Below are positions 42,680-50,652 of a stretch of 64,000 bases of DNA, piece after piece (the first letter of the stretch is position 1; each line of letters begins with the position of its first letter). Below the pieces are notes generated by a model, which searched no databases, was not told where the DNA came from, and saw nothing but the letters and a program-made list of their open reading frames with translations. The position numbers and the translations under genes were made by a program. Source of the DNA: Bacillota bacterium (lineage in GTDB: Bacteria; Bacillota; Clostridia; Oscillospirales; Ruminococcaceae); assembly GCA_023412215.1 (NCBI GenBank), contig JAEYNX010000020.1, positions 1-64,000 on the forward strand. Direction: 5' to 3'.

Positions 42680-44371
42680 TTGATAATTGGAAGGGGGCAG
42701 AGCTGTGGGTCTGCCCCCCCTTGTATGTATAAATGTAGGGGGCGGCAACCTTGATGCCCCACGGATTCTTTGAACGCCCACGGGTGGGTGTAGGGGCGGC
42801 GTTTTGCCGCCCGCATGTCAACCGAAAATTCCTGTAGGGGAGCGCATTGCGCTCCCGCAGGCATGACCCGAGGTCTGAATAAAATCCGCGGGCGAACACA
42901 GTTCGCCCCTACAACCCTGCACCTACCCTGTGGTTCGTGCTGTGGGGGGAGGCGTCCCCGACGACCCGCAGTTACCTACCACGCCACGTCGGTGCTGTAG
43001 GGGCGATTATCAATCGCCCGTGGTTATTTGCTGTACCTCAAGATTAGATTCTTATATATTTTACATTGCCGGTTCCCGCACGCCACGTCCGCTGTGCGTC
43101 CCTGGTGCCCCTTCGGCGACGGCTTCGCCGTTACAGGCGGGTTTTTTTCTTGTTCGAGAAAGAGGAACAGCTTTTCAGCAAGCCGAAAAGCCAAGCGCAT
43201 CGGGGGCAAGCCCCCTGAACCCCCGCGCGGGCAAACAGGCGGGGATCATGGATGCCTCTAATTTAGCACCCTCGTGCAAACATGCAACCTTCGGTTGCTT
43301 GGCACATGCGGCCCCAGCCTTAGGGTGTCGCCGTTCGTAAAATGCTATGCGTTTTATCCCTTCGGGGTCTCTATCGAGGATACTGCTACCGCCTGCTTGT
43401 CTGCGCTGTTCTCTATCCAAGATTAGTACAAATCCAAAAGAGAGTGGCGGCTTACGGATGCGGAAAACACGTTTTTACGATTGAGTGAACGAGGGCATAG
43501 ATGCAAACTATGTTTGCATTTACAAAAGTACGACCTAAGGCTAGAGCCGCATGTCGTGCTTTTGCCGAGTTATCTACGATAGTGTATCAGTCTTCCCTCC
43601 GCAGCCGTGAGCCGCGGGGGTTCAGGGGCTCTCCCCTGATTCGCTTTTGCATCCTTTTCTCGAACAAGAAAAGGATGGGCCCGTCGCGGCCTAAGCGACA
43701 ATGTAAAATACAGTAGAAATCATTATATAAGCGAAGTAGGTAGAAATCACGGGCGGGAAAACCCCACCCCTACATCGTGGTCTCTCTACCTCAACAGGGA
43801 ACGACACAGCGGTCGTTCCCTACATCATCATCGTAGCACACAGTGGGCAACCACGGGCCGCCGAGGTCGTCGGCCCCTACCATGTGGCAACAGGGCGGTT
43901 AGGGTTGTAGGGGAGACCTTCGGTCTCCCGCAGATTCTATTCAGCGCAGGGTGGTCAACCGCGGGCGAACGCAGTTCGCCCCTACATCATCACCGTGACA
44001 CGGTTGGCAACCGTAGGCCGCCACAGGGGATGCGCCACACAAAAATACGGCCGATTATATCCGCAGTGGGCAGACACATAGGTCTGCCCCTACGGGCGCC
44101 TGTCCGTTACCTCGTAGGGGCGAACCCACATGTTCGCCTTGTTAGGAAAGTACCGCCCCCTTATGTGCAACAGGGCGGTTAGGGTTGTAGGGGAGACCTG
44201 TGGTCTCCCGCGGATTCTATGTAGCGTGTGGTGGATCGCGGGCGAACGCAGTTCGCCCCTACCTGATTCCCGTGAATGCTCGGAACAAACCGTGGGGCGC
44301 CGAGGTCGCCTTCCCCTACAATTTCCCCTACAGCACACGTACAGATAATAGCAAGACCTTCCCAAAGAGCA
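42680..44371. repeat. 1.7-kb field of palindromic GTAGGGG modules
   Basis: No gene was recognised. The stretch is filled with modules of 25-35 bases beginning GTAGGGG and ending CCCGC, each a hairpin of one of a few sequence types: GCGAAC/GTTCGC (42889, 43963, 44239), GAGACC/GGTCTC (43909, 44188), GCGATT/AATCGC (42997) and GAACGAC/GTCGTTC (43797). They occur in both orientations. A composite of about 95 bases is repeated directly at 43888-43985 and 44168-44262. Confidence 0.75.
43059..43708. mobile_element. 650-bp element with long imperfect inverted repeats
   Basis: The ends are TTTTACATTG at 43059-43068 and its exact complement at 43699-43708. Further pairings lie inside: TTTTCTTGTTCGAGAAA near 43144 with its complement near 43660, and a GGGGGTTCAGGGG-type stretch near 43210 with its complement near 43625. 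No transposase is encoded, so this looks like a non-autonomous, MITE-like element. A minimal hairpin with the same tips is at 52415-52449. Confidence 0.6.
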
Positions 44372-44404
44372 TAAAAGAAAGCGGACAACCCAATGTTGCC
44401 CGCT
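44372..44404 (-). terminator. Intrinsic terminator of the pyruvate kinase gene
   Basis: On the minus strand AGCGGGCAAC (44404-44395) pairs with GTTGTCCGCT (44389-44380) and TTCTTTTAT follows. It lies 26 bases after the pyk stop. Confidence 0.75.
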
Positions 44405-44429
44405 TGTTTGTATGTTATCGCCAACCCAA

Positions 44430-46169
44430 TCAGTTGCAAGAAACAATGCCGCGGGTGGAATCGATCGCCACCACCGTGCCGGATTTTAAAATCTTGGTGG
44501 CATTCTCCGCGCCCACAATCACGGGGATGTCAAGGCTTAGGCCCACAATCGCCGCGTGGGAGTTCTGCCCGGGCAGCTCGGTGACGATGCCGCTCGCCTT
44601 TTTGAGGATAGGCAAAAGCGTGTTGGAGGTTTGGGGGATGACGAGGATGTCGCCGTCTTTAAAGCTGGCGAGCGCCTGCTCCTCGCTGGTGCAGACACAC
44701 AGGCTGGCGCAAACAGCGCCCGAGGTAACGCCCATGCCCGAAACGAGCACGTGGCCCACCACCTGCACCTTCATGAGGTTGGTGGTGCCCGAAATGCCAA
44801 GGGGTACGCCTGCGGTGATTACCACCAGGTCGCCGTCGCTTACAAAGCCCTCGCGCTGAGAAACCGAGATGGCGTGCTCAAACAGGTCGTCGGTGCTGCT
44901 CTGCTCGTCGATCAAAAGCGGGATAACGCCCCACGAAAGGCTTAACTGGCGGCAGACATGCTCCTCGGTGCTGCACCCGATGATGGGGCAGTTGGGGCGG
45001 TATTTCGAGATCATGCGCACCGTCCGGCCCGACTTGCTCACCGTGATGATGGCGGCGGCGCCGAGGTCGTGCGCCGTGGTGCAGGTGGCGTGCGAGATGG
45101 CGTTGGTCACGTCGGCGTAGGACTTAAATTCGGCGTTTTTAAAGCGCTTGAGGTAGTCGATGTCATTCTCGGCCTTCACCGCAATGCGCGCCATGGTCTT
45201 TACCGCCTCTACGGGGTAGAGGCCCGAGGCGGTCTCGCCCGAGAGCATGATGGCGCTGGTGCCGTCGTAGATGGCGTTGGCCACGTCGGTGGCCTCGGCG
45301 CGGGTGGGGCGGGGGTTCTTCATCATCGAATCGAGCATCTGGGTGGCGGTAATCACCTGCTTGCCCGCGTTGTATACCTTCTTGATGATCATCTTCTGCA
45401 GCACGGGCACGTCCTCGAGCGGGATCTCCACGCCCATGTCGCCGCGCGCCACCATGATGCCGTCCGAAACGCGGATGATCTCATCGATATTCTCCACACC
45501 CTGCGGGTTTTCGATCTTCGAGATGATGTTGATGGTGTGGCAGTCGTGCTCGTCTAGAATCTTGCGTATCTGCAGCACGTCGTCGGCGCAGCGCACGAAG
45601 GAGGCGGCGATAAAGTCAAAGCCCGTCTCGATGCCGAAGACGATATCCTGCCGGTCGCGCTCGTTTAAGTAGGGCATTGAAAGGAAGGTGCCGGGCACAT
45701 TGATGCCCTTGTTATCCGAAACTTGGCCGCCGTTTACCACGCGGCAGGCGATGTCGCCGCCGGTGATGCGCTCCACCTCCAGCTCGATCAGGCCGTCGTC
45801 GATTAAAACGGTACTGCCCGCGCGGATATCGCGGCAGAGCTTGTCGTAGGTGATGGATACCGCGGTTTCGTCGCCCTCTATCTCACGGGTGGTCAGCGTA
45901 AACTGCTGGTCGGCCACCAGCGAAACCTTGCCCGCCTTAAACTTCTTTACGCGTATCTCGGGGCCTTTGGTGTCGAGGATAGCCGGAATGGTGCGGTGAA
46001 GCTCACCGCGCACCTTCACCAGACGGTCAAACATCTCTTTGTGGGAGGTGTGGTCGCCGTGTGAAAAATTAAAGCGCGCCGCGTCCATCCCCGCGAGGAT
46101 CAGGTTTTTAAGCATCCCCTCAGTGTTGGTGCTCGGCCCGAGCGTACAGATAATCTTGGTTTTGCGCAT
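44430..46169 (-). CDS. pyk: Pyruvate kinase with C-terminal swivelling domain
   Basis: The 579-residue protein has the pyruvate kinase barrel (MRKTKIICTLGPST; ARFNFSHGDH; the active-site MVARGDMGVEIPLEDV; ATQMLDSM) and the allosteric domain (residues 360-470). An extra C-terminal domain (about residues 480-579; GQNSHAAIVGLSLDIPVIVG) resembles the phosphohistidine domain of PEP-using enzymes, as in Bacillus-type pyruvate kinases. The T-S-H motif reads N-S-H. It makes pyruvate and ATP from phosphoenolpyruvate and ADP. The ATG at 46169 is chosen over an upstream frame opening at 46250 by homology of the start. Confidence 0.95.
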   Translation of the reverse strand: MRKTKIICTLGPSTNTEGMLKNLILAGMDAARFNFSHGDHTSHKEMFDRLVKVRGELHRTIPAILDTKGPEIRVKKFKAGKVSLVADQQFTLTTREIEGDETAVSITYDKLCRDIRAGSTVLIDDGLIELEVERITGGDIACRVVNGGQVSDNKGINVPGTFLSMPYLNERDRQDIVFGIETGFDFIAASFVRCADDVLQIRKILDEHDCHTINIISKIENPQGVENIDEIIRVSDGIMVARGDMGVEIPLEDVPVLQKMIIKKVYNAGKQVITATQMLDSMMKNPRPTRAEATDVANAIYDGTSAIMLSGETASGLYPVEAVKTMARIAVKAENDIDYLKRFKNAEFKSYADVTNAISHATCTTAHDLGAAAIITVSKSGRTVRMISKYRPNCPIIGCSTEEHVCRQLSLSWGVIPLLIDEQSSTDDLFEHAISVSQREGFVSDGDLVVITAGVPLGISGTTNLMKVQVVGHVLVSGMGVTSGAVCASLCVCTSEEQALASFKDGDILVIPQTSNTLLPILKKASGIVTELPGQNSHAAIVGLSLDIPVIVGAENATKILKSGTVVAIDSTRGIVSCN

Positions 46170-46529
46170 GGTCGTGTGTCCCCCTTCTGTGTGCGTTAGC
46201 GCACGGAAAAATCTTCCTCTTCCTGCATATCTATCGTGATAAATAAACATCCGGCGTCGTATGGGTCCAATAGGGCCCGAATAACGGGTAAAAATGGCGT
46301 AAATGGCCGCTCAAAGGGCTTACCGGCCGATAACCATAAAAAATCCGAAATTAAACTAATGATACCTTATTTCGCTCAAACAGTCAATAAATCCGGGCTG
46401 CAAGGGGATGTACAATTTGCGGTAAGGTTGGCTTCATTTTTTGTGCGTTTTGTGGTGCGTTGAGGTTATAGCGCCGTTACTGCGCGGCAATCTCCTCCAT
46501 TATTATTGCCTTACCCCTAAAGGGTAAAC

Positions 46530-46634
46530 GCCTGCCTTGCCTCGGGGCTTGAAATCAACACCTGGACGGTCAACGAAAAGGAGGATATGCGCCGCCTCGC
46601 GGGTTTGGGCGTCACCTCAGTGACGCTTTCTTGA
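46530..46634 (+). pseudogene. C-terminal remnant of a glycerophosphodiester phosphodiesterase
   Basis: Translating 46530-46634 gives NACLASGLEINTWTVNEKED followed by MRRLAGLGVTSVTLS and a stop. The WTVN-x-x-x-DMRRL-x-x-LGV pattern is the conserved end of the GDPD family. Upstream the frame closes within a few codons, so only the tail is left. The gene decayed in the gap between pyk and rpiB. Confidence 0.6.
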
Positions 46635-46773
46635 GGAGGTGCGGTAATACGGCTCACATCCTGAGTGTTCGCACCGGAAGCTGGATGAAATAATACGAAA
46701 TGTAATATTTAAGGTTTTACATAACGTTTTCGCGTAAATTCATACAGTCGCTGTACTTCGCGCGGGTTATGGG

Positions 46774-46833
46774 GTATAATAAGCGCAGGGGAGGCGAATC
46801 AGTTAGAGGGATGACTCTATGCGCTTATTATAC
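46774..46833. repeat. 14-bp perfect inverted repeat, 60-bp span
   Basis: GTATAATAAGCGCA at 46774-46787 is exactly complementary to 46820-46833. Each arm carries TATAAT or its complement. It lies 52 bases ahead of a second palindrome and upstream of rpiB. Confidence 0.8.
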
Positions 46834-46884
46834 ATTTTTATGCCCGCCCGCCTCGCCCTGCGGGGCAACCGACGGGAATGGGCG

Positions 46885-46920
46885 ATTATACTATAAACGC
46901 AGCTGCGTTTATAGTATAAT
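46885..46920. repeat. 36-bp perfect palindrome upstream of rpiB
   Basis: Bases 46885-46902 are the exact reverse complement of 46903-46920, centred on CAG/CTG, without a loop. Each arm begins or ends with ATTATACTATAAACGCAG or its complement, so TATAAT occurs on both strands. A protein-binding site or a hairpin-forming DNA site is more likely than a terminator. Confidence 0.85.
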
Positions 46921-47065
46921 AAAGGCAAGGGAACGATAAAAACAGAGATTTCGGTACACATATTTTTAAGCCCCGCAGTTGTGGGGCGACCGTTACAAAC
47001 AAACCATATACCATAGGCACAGGGCCTTCGGTATGACGAACACAAGTCAAAAAGGGGATTTTAGA

Positions 47066-47503
47066 ATGATAGCTATTGCATGCGACCACGCGGCAACCGA
47101 GTTAAAGGCACAGCTCATCGAGCACGTTACCGCGCTGGGCTATGAGATAAAGGATTACGGGCAGAGCAACGACTACCCCGTCGCGGGGTACCGTGTGGCC
47201 AAGGCGGTGGCCTCGGGCGAATGTGAGCTCGGCATCGTGCTGTGCGGCACGGGCTGCGGCATCTCGCTTGCCGCCAACAAGGTGAAGGGCATCCGCGCGG
47301 TAAACTGCAGCGAGCCTTACACCGCAAAGCTTGCGCGCCAGCACAACAACGCCAACGTTCTTGCCATGGGCGCGCGCGTGGTGGGCAGCGAGCTTGCCAA
47401 GATGATCACCGAGGAGTTCTTAAAGGCCACCTTTGAGGGCGGCAGACACGAGCGCCGCGTAAACATCATCACCGATATCGAGAACGGCAACTATCCGGAA
47501 TAA
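47066..47503 (+). CDS. rpiB: Ribose 5-phosphate isomerase B
   Basis: The 145-residue protein shows IAIACDHAATELKAQLIEH, GIVLCGTGCGISLAANKVKG with the catalytic cysteine, and ARQHNNANVLAMGARVVG. RpiB interconverts ribose 5-phosphate and ribulose 5-phosphate, complementing the rpe gene at 35281. The ATG at 47066 follows AAAGGGGAT; upstream codons in the same frame (from 46979) are not homologous. The N-terminal D-H pair of the family is intact. Confidence 0.95.
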   Translation: MIAIACDHAATELKAQLIEHVTALGYEIKDYGQSNDYPVAGYRVAKAVASGECELGIVLCGTGCGISLAANKVKGIRAVNCSEPYTAKLARQHNNANVLAMGARVVGSELAKMITEEFLKATFEGGRHERRVNIITDIENGNYPE

Positions 47504-47517
47504 TCATCGCTTATCAT

Positions 47518-47551
47518 CAGGCGGGAAGGAAATCTTCCCGCCTGTTTTTTG
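47518..47551 (+). terminator. Intrinsic terminator of rpiB
   Basis: CAGGCGGGAAG pairs with CTTCCCGCCTG and six T follow. It starts 15 bases after the rpiB stop codon. Confidence 0.9.
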
Positions 47552-47716
47552 TAATCGAAAACTTGCGGCTGTGCGGGTGCTTTGGGAAACTCATAGCGAA
47601 GGGGTACTGCGTACGCCCCCCGCATCGCCCCCTTTCGCCGAAAGGCTATAAACCCCTATATAACTTTGGCGCCAGAAGGGGTAGGGGGGTGAGCACTGCC
47701 GCCTTGCAAGCTATGC

Positions 47717-47746
47717 AAAAGCGGGGCGGAAATCCATCCGCCCCGC
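47717..47746 (-). terminator. Intrinsic terminator of the RidA gene
   Basis: On the minus strand GCGGGGCGGA (47746-47737) pairs with TCCGCCCCGC (47730-47721), followed by TTTTGCAT. It lies 29 bases after the ridA stop. Confidence 0.75.
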
Positions 47747-47774
47747 TTAAAACTATTCTATGAAGACCTAAAAC

Positions 47775-48155
47775 TCAGTATACCGCCACGGCCTCGATCT
47801 CAACCAGCGCGCTCTTGGGCAGGTCCTCCACCTCCACGCAGCTGCGCGCGGGGGGGATACCGTCTTTAAAGAAGGACTGGTACACCTCGTTCATGGCGCC
47901 AAAGTCGCCAAAGCTGTTTAAGAAGACCGTGGTCTTCACCACGTTGTCGTAGCTTAACCCTTCGCTTGAAAGGATAGCCCCGAGGTGGCGCAGGGCAAAC
48001 TCGGTCTGCTCCTCCACCAGAGGGGCAAGGCTGCCGGTGGACATATCAATGCCCAGCTGCCCGGAGACATAAAGGGTGCCCCCAACCTTCACCGCCTGTG
48101 AGTAAGGGCCGATCGGCTTGGGTGCGTCGGGTGTGTAAACTTGAACCTTTTCCAT
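47775..48155 (-). CDS. ridA: RidA-family enamine/imine deaminase
   Basis: The 126-residue protein matches the YjgF/RidA family: PKPIGPYSQAVKVGGTLYVSGQLGID, VVKTTVFLNSFGDFGAMNEVY and PARSCVEVEDLPK with the key arginine, ending ALVEIEAVAVY. RidA hydrolyses reactive 2-aminoacrylate and related enamines formed by PLP enzymes. The length and motifs are complete. AGAGGTACG precedes the start. It stands alone between two terminators. Confidence 0.95.
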   Translation of the reverse strand: MEKVQVYTPDAPKPIGPYSQAVKVGGTLYVSGQLGIDMSTGSLAPLVEEQTEFALRHLGAILSSEGLSYDNVVKTTVFLNSFGDFGAMNEVYQSFFKDGIPPARSCVEVEDLPKSALVEIEAVAVY

Positions 48156-48185
48156 GTGCGTACCTCTTTTCTGCGTGTTTCTTTT

Positions 48186-48352
48186 ACACTACATTCGATT
48201 TGAAAAGGGGATTTTATCCCCTTTTCAAATACGCCGTTTAAAACGGCGTGGGCGGCTTTTAGCCGCCGAATTACCGTTTAATACTCATTCTGCAACAATG
48301 TAAAGCGTTGTTGCTCCCCGCCTTCGGCGGGGGTTTAAAGAAGAATTAGTAT
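48186..48352 (-). repeat. MITE-like structured element, copy 2
   Basis: This copy of about 167 bp is inverted relative to the one at 34866. It keeps the perfect TTTGAAAAGGGGAT hairpin, the AACGGCGT/ACGCCGTT-type hairpin, GCAACA/TGTTGC, the CCCCGCC/GGCGGGG hairpin and the end GAATTAGTAT. It lies between ridA and the promoter of the binding-protein gene. Confidence 0.8.
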
Positions 48353-48443
48353 TATTATACTCTATCACAGAGCGGGTTGTATAGGTTTACGCTAAAGATT
48401 CACAACAAAATCACAAAAATCTGCCAAAGAAACCACAAATAAT

Positions 48444-48472
48444 TTGAATTTGCAGATACGGTATTGTATAAT
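48444..48472 (+). promoter_or_regulatory. Promoter of the orphan binding-protein gene
   Basis: TTGAAT at 48444-48449, a 17-base spacer and a perfect TATAAT at 48467-48472 lie about 40 bases upstream of the start codon. Confidence 0.75.
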
Positions 48473-48513
48473 TTAGAAAGGTTTTACTTAGTTTATAACA
48501 GCGGAGGGAGCTT

Positions 48514-49953
48514 ATGCGAAAACTCACAGCTTATATACTTTCTGCCGTGCTTCTGGCGGCATTTTTAGTATCCTGCGCAGCACAGCCCGTTCAGCAGCCC
48601 CAAAGCAGCGCGTCGGGCACCGTCTTAAAGCCGGTGGGCGAGAAGGTGGGCATCACCTTTTTCAGCCTGCCCTATTTTGCCTCGACGGGGGAGGAAAACC
48701 CTTTCGAACAGCAGCTGATCGCCGCGTTTAACCAGCTGCACCCCGAGATTGCCGTGAGCTTTGCGGGGCTCGAGGTGGGCGCCGCAGGCGAACAGGCGCT
48801 GGCTGACGCCAACGCCGCCGGGCAGGTGGACGTGCTGTACGACAGCACCGAGCGCCTTGCCACCTACGCGCGGGACGGAAAGCTCGCAGACCTTGGCAGC
48901 CTGCTTACCGACGAGGCGAAAAAGGACATGCCCGAAACCGTGGCGCTCGCGAGCACACTAAACGGCAAGGCCTACATGATGCCGCTGAGCGTATCGCCCT
49001 ACCTGATGGCGTTTAACAAGGAGCTGCTTGAGAAGGCGGGCGTTTTAAGCCTGCTGCCCTACGAGCGCAGCACAGACCGCAGCTGGACGGTGGAGGAATA
49101 CACCGCGCTGCTGACGGCGATGAAGGAGAAGCTGCCCGAGGGGGTTGCCCCGGGCGTGGTATACGCCAAATCCTCGGCGGGGGACGCCGCCACCCGTTCG
49201 CTCATGGTGAACCTCTACGGCGCCGAGTTTGTGAAAGAGGGCTACTCGGGCTACGCCATCGGCAGCAAGCAGGGCGAGGATGCCTTTGCGTGGCTTAATA
49301 AGTCGGTGCAGGAAGGCCTGCTGACGGTGGACGGCGAGAAGGCCGCTGCCGACACGGTAAAGGATTTTATCGACGGCAAAGCGGCCCACACCCTCCTTTA
49401 CACCGTCGGGCTTAAAAACAACTATGCCGACGGCAAAAAGGATGGCTTTACCGAGATTTTAATGCCCTACCCGGGGCAGAGCGGGGCGAAGCCCTCGTTG
49501 GAATACGCCCTCGCGGGCGCCGCCGTGTTTGATAACGGAGATATTAAGCGTATAGAAGCCGCCAAGACGTTTATCGACTTTCTGGCGAACGACCGGCAGT
49601 GGAGCCGCATCCTCGCCGTGAGCACCGGGGGCTTAAGCCCGAGGCTCTCGAAGGACGAGCTGCGCTACGACCCCGAGTTTGCCTACGCCGAGTCGCTTAA
49701 GCCGCTGTTCGGGCGGTATCTGCCGCTTATCGAGGGCTATGACGTGATGCAGACCTACTGGTTTACCGCGCTTTCCGAGGCGGCGGAGAAGGACGCAAAG
49801 ACCGCCGATATTCTGGCCGCCTTTGTAAAGAACGCCGACCAGACCGTTGCCGACGCGGTGAAGCAGCGTGAGGACGCCGCGAAAAAGGCCGCCGAGGAGG
49901 CCGCGAGCAGCTCAAGCGGAGGCGCAAGCAGCGCCGACGCAAGCTCCAAGTAA
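48514..49953 (+). CDS. Extracellular solute-binding lipoprotein, orphan
   Basis: The 479-residue protein has a signal peptide with lipobox LVSC near residue 21 and a family-1-type solute-binding fold: ITFFSLPYFASTGEENPFEQQLIAAFNQLHPEIAV, DVLYDSTERLATYARDGKLADL, YMMPLSVSPYLMAFNKELLEKAG, ETFIDFLAND-like AAKTFIDFLANDRQWSRI. It would bind a sugar or peptide outside the cell. The C-terminal 35 residues form a charged helix (AVKQREDAAKKAAEEAA) and a Ser-rich tail, unusual for this family. No permease or ATPase genes are adjacent. GGAGGG precedes the ATG. Confidence 0.85.
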   Translation: MRKLTAYILSAVLLAAFLVSCAAQPVQQPQSSASGTVLKPVGEKVGITFFSLPYFASTGEENPFEQQLIAAFNQLHPEIAVSFAGLEVGAAGEQALADANAAGQVDVLYDSTERLATYARDGKLADLGSLLTDEAKKDMPETVALASTLNGKAYMMPLSVSPYLMAFNKELLEKAGVLSLLPYERSTDRSWTVEEYTALLTAMKEKLPEGVAPGVVYAKSSAGDAATRSLMVNLYGAEFVKEGYSGYAIGSKQGEDAFAWLNKSVQEGLLTVDGEKAAADTVKDFIDGKAAHTLLYTVGLKNNYADGKKDGFTEILMPYPGQSGAKPSLEYALAGAAVFDNGDIKRIEAAKTFIDFLANDRQWSRILAVSTGGLSPRLSKDELRYDPEFAYAESLKPLFGRYLPLIEGYDVMQTYWFTALSEAAEKDAKTADILAAFVKNADQTVADAVKQREDAAKKAAEEAASSSSGGASSADASSK

Positions 49954-50007
49954 ACACAAGGGCGAACCCCTTTATGCTAAGTAAATGAAAGCTGGTTTAT
50001 AATTTTC

Positions 50008-50508
50008 ATGCAGATCCAAGAGGTGGGGATCGCCGACATCCCCGAGATTACGCGCATCTACAACGAAGGGGTGGAGGACAGGATAGCGACCTACCTCACC
50101 GAGCCGCAGACGGTGGCGGCACGCACCGCGTGGTTTTTAATGCTGCCGAAGCGCTGCAAGGTGCTCGCGTCGTTTGACGATACCGGCCGCATGACGGGCT
50201 GGGCGTCGCTTAACCCCGTAAAGCATTCCACCGCGCCCCATGTGTTCGACCATGTCTCCAACATCTCTGTCTACGTAGAGCGGGCGGGCCGCGGCAAGGG
50301 CGTTGGCAAAGCGCTGCTCGAGGCGCTCGACACCGCCGCGCGGGAGAACGGCTTTACAAGGCTGGAGCTGGACGTGTTCGATTTTAACGAGGCCGCCGTA
50401 CGCCTGTACGAAAGAGCGGGGTTCACCTTTGCCGGTATCTACCGCGACCGCGCGATGTACGAGGGCAAGCCCTCGAACGTGGTGTTTATGGAGAAAATCC
50501 TGCTATAA
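50008..50508 (+). CDS. GNAT-family N-acetyltransferase
   Basis: The 166-residue protein resembles phosphinothricin-type acetyltransferases: IADIPEITRIYNEGVEDRIATYL near the start, ISVYVERAGRGKGVGKALLEAL for the acetyl-CoA loop and GFTRLELDVFDFNEAAVRLYERAGF. It should acetylate a small amine; the natural substrate is unknown. No good AGGAGG site precedes the ATG at 50008, only CATG-flanked sequence, so expression may be low. It follows the binding-protein gene by 54 bases. Confidence 0.88.
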   Translation: MQIQEVGIADIPEITRIYNEGVEDRIATYLTEPQTVAARTAWFLMLPKRCKVLASFDDTGRMTGWASLNPVKHSTAPHVFDHVSNISVYVERAGRGKGVGKALLEALDTAARENGFTRLELDVFDFNEAAVRLYERAGFTFAGIYRDRAMYEGKPSNVVFMEKILL

Positions 50509-50652
50509 TGCGAATGTTATTGATATTGACGGACGTGCTACAGGATGCCCTGTTTCAACCATAACGGTATAATCCCCTCGCCGGACGGCGGGGGGATCGT
50601 CGGATAGAACCCTATTTATGGGCAGTATGATTTAAAAAGGGAGTGACCGAGG

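Noticed and set aside
42680..44371. Repeat field considered as a CRISPR array
   Set aside because: Modules are palindromes of varying core and spacing in both orientations, without constant direct repeats, unique spacers or cas genes.
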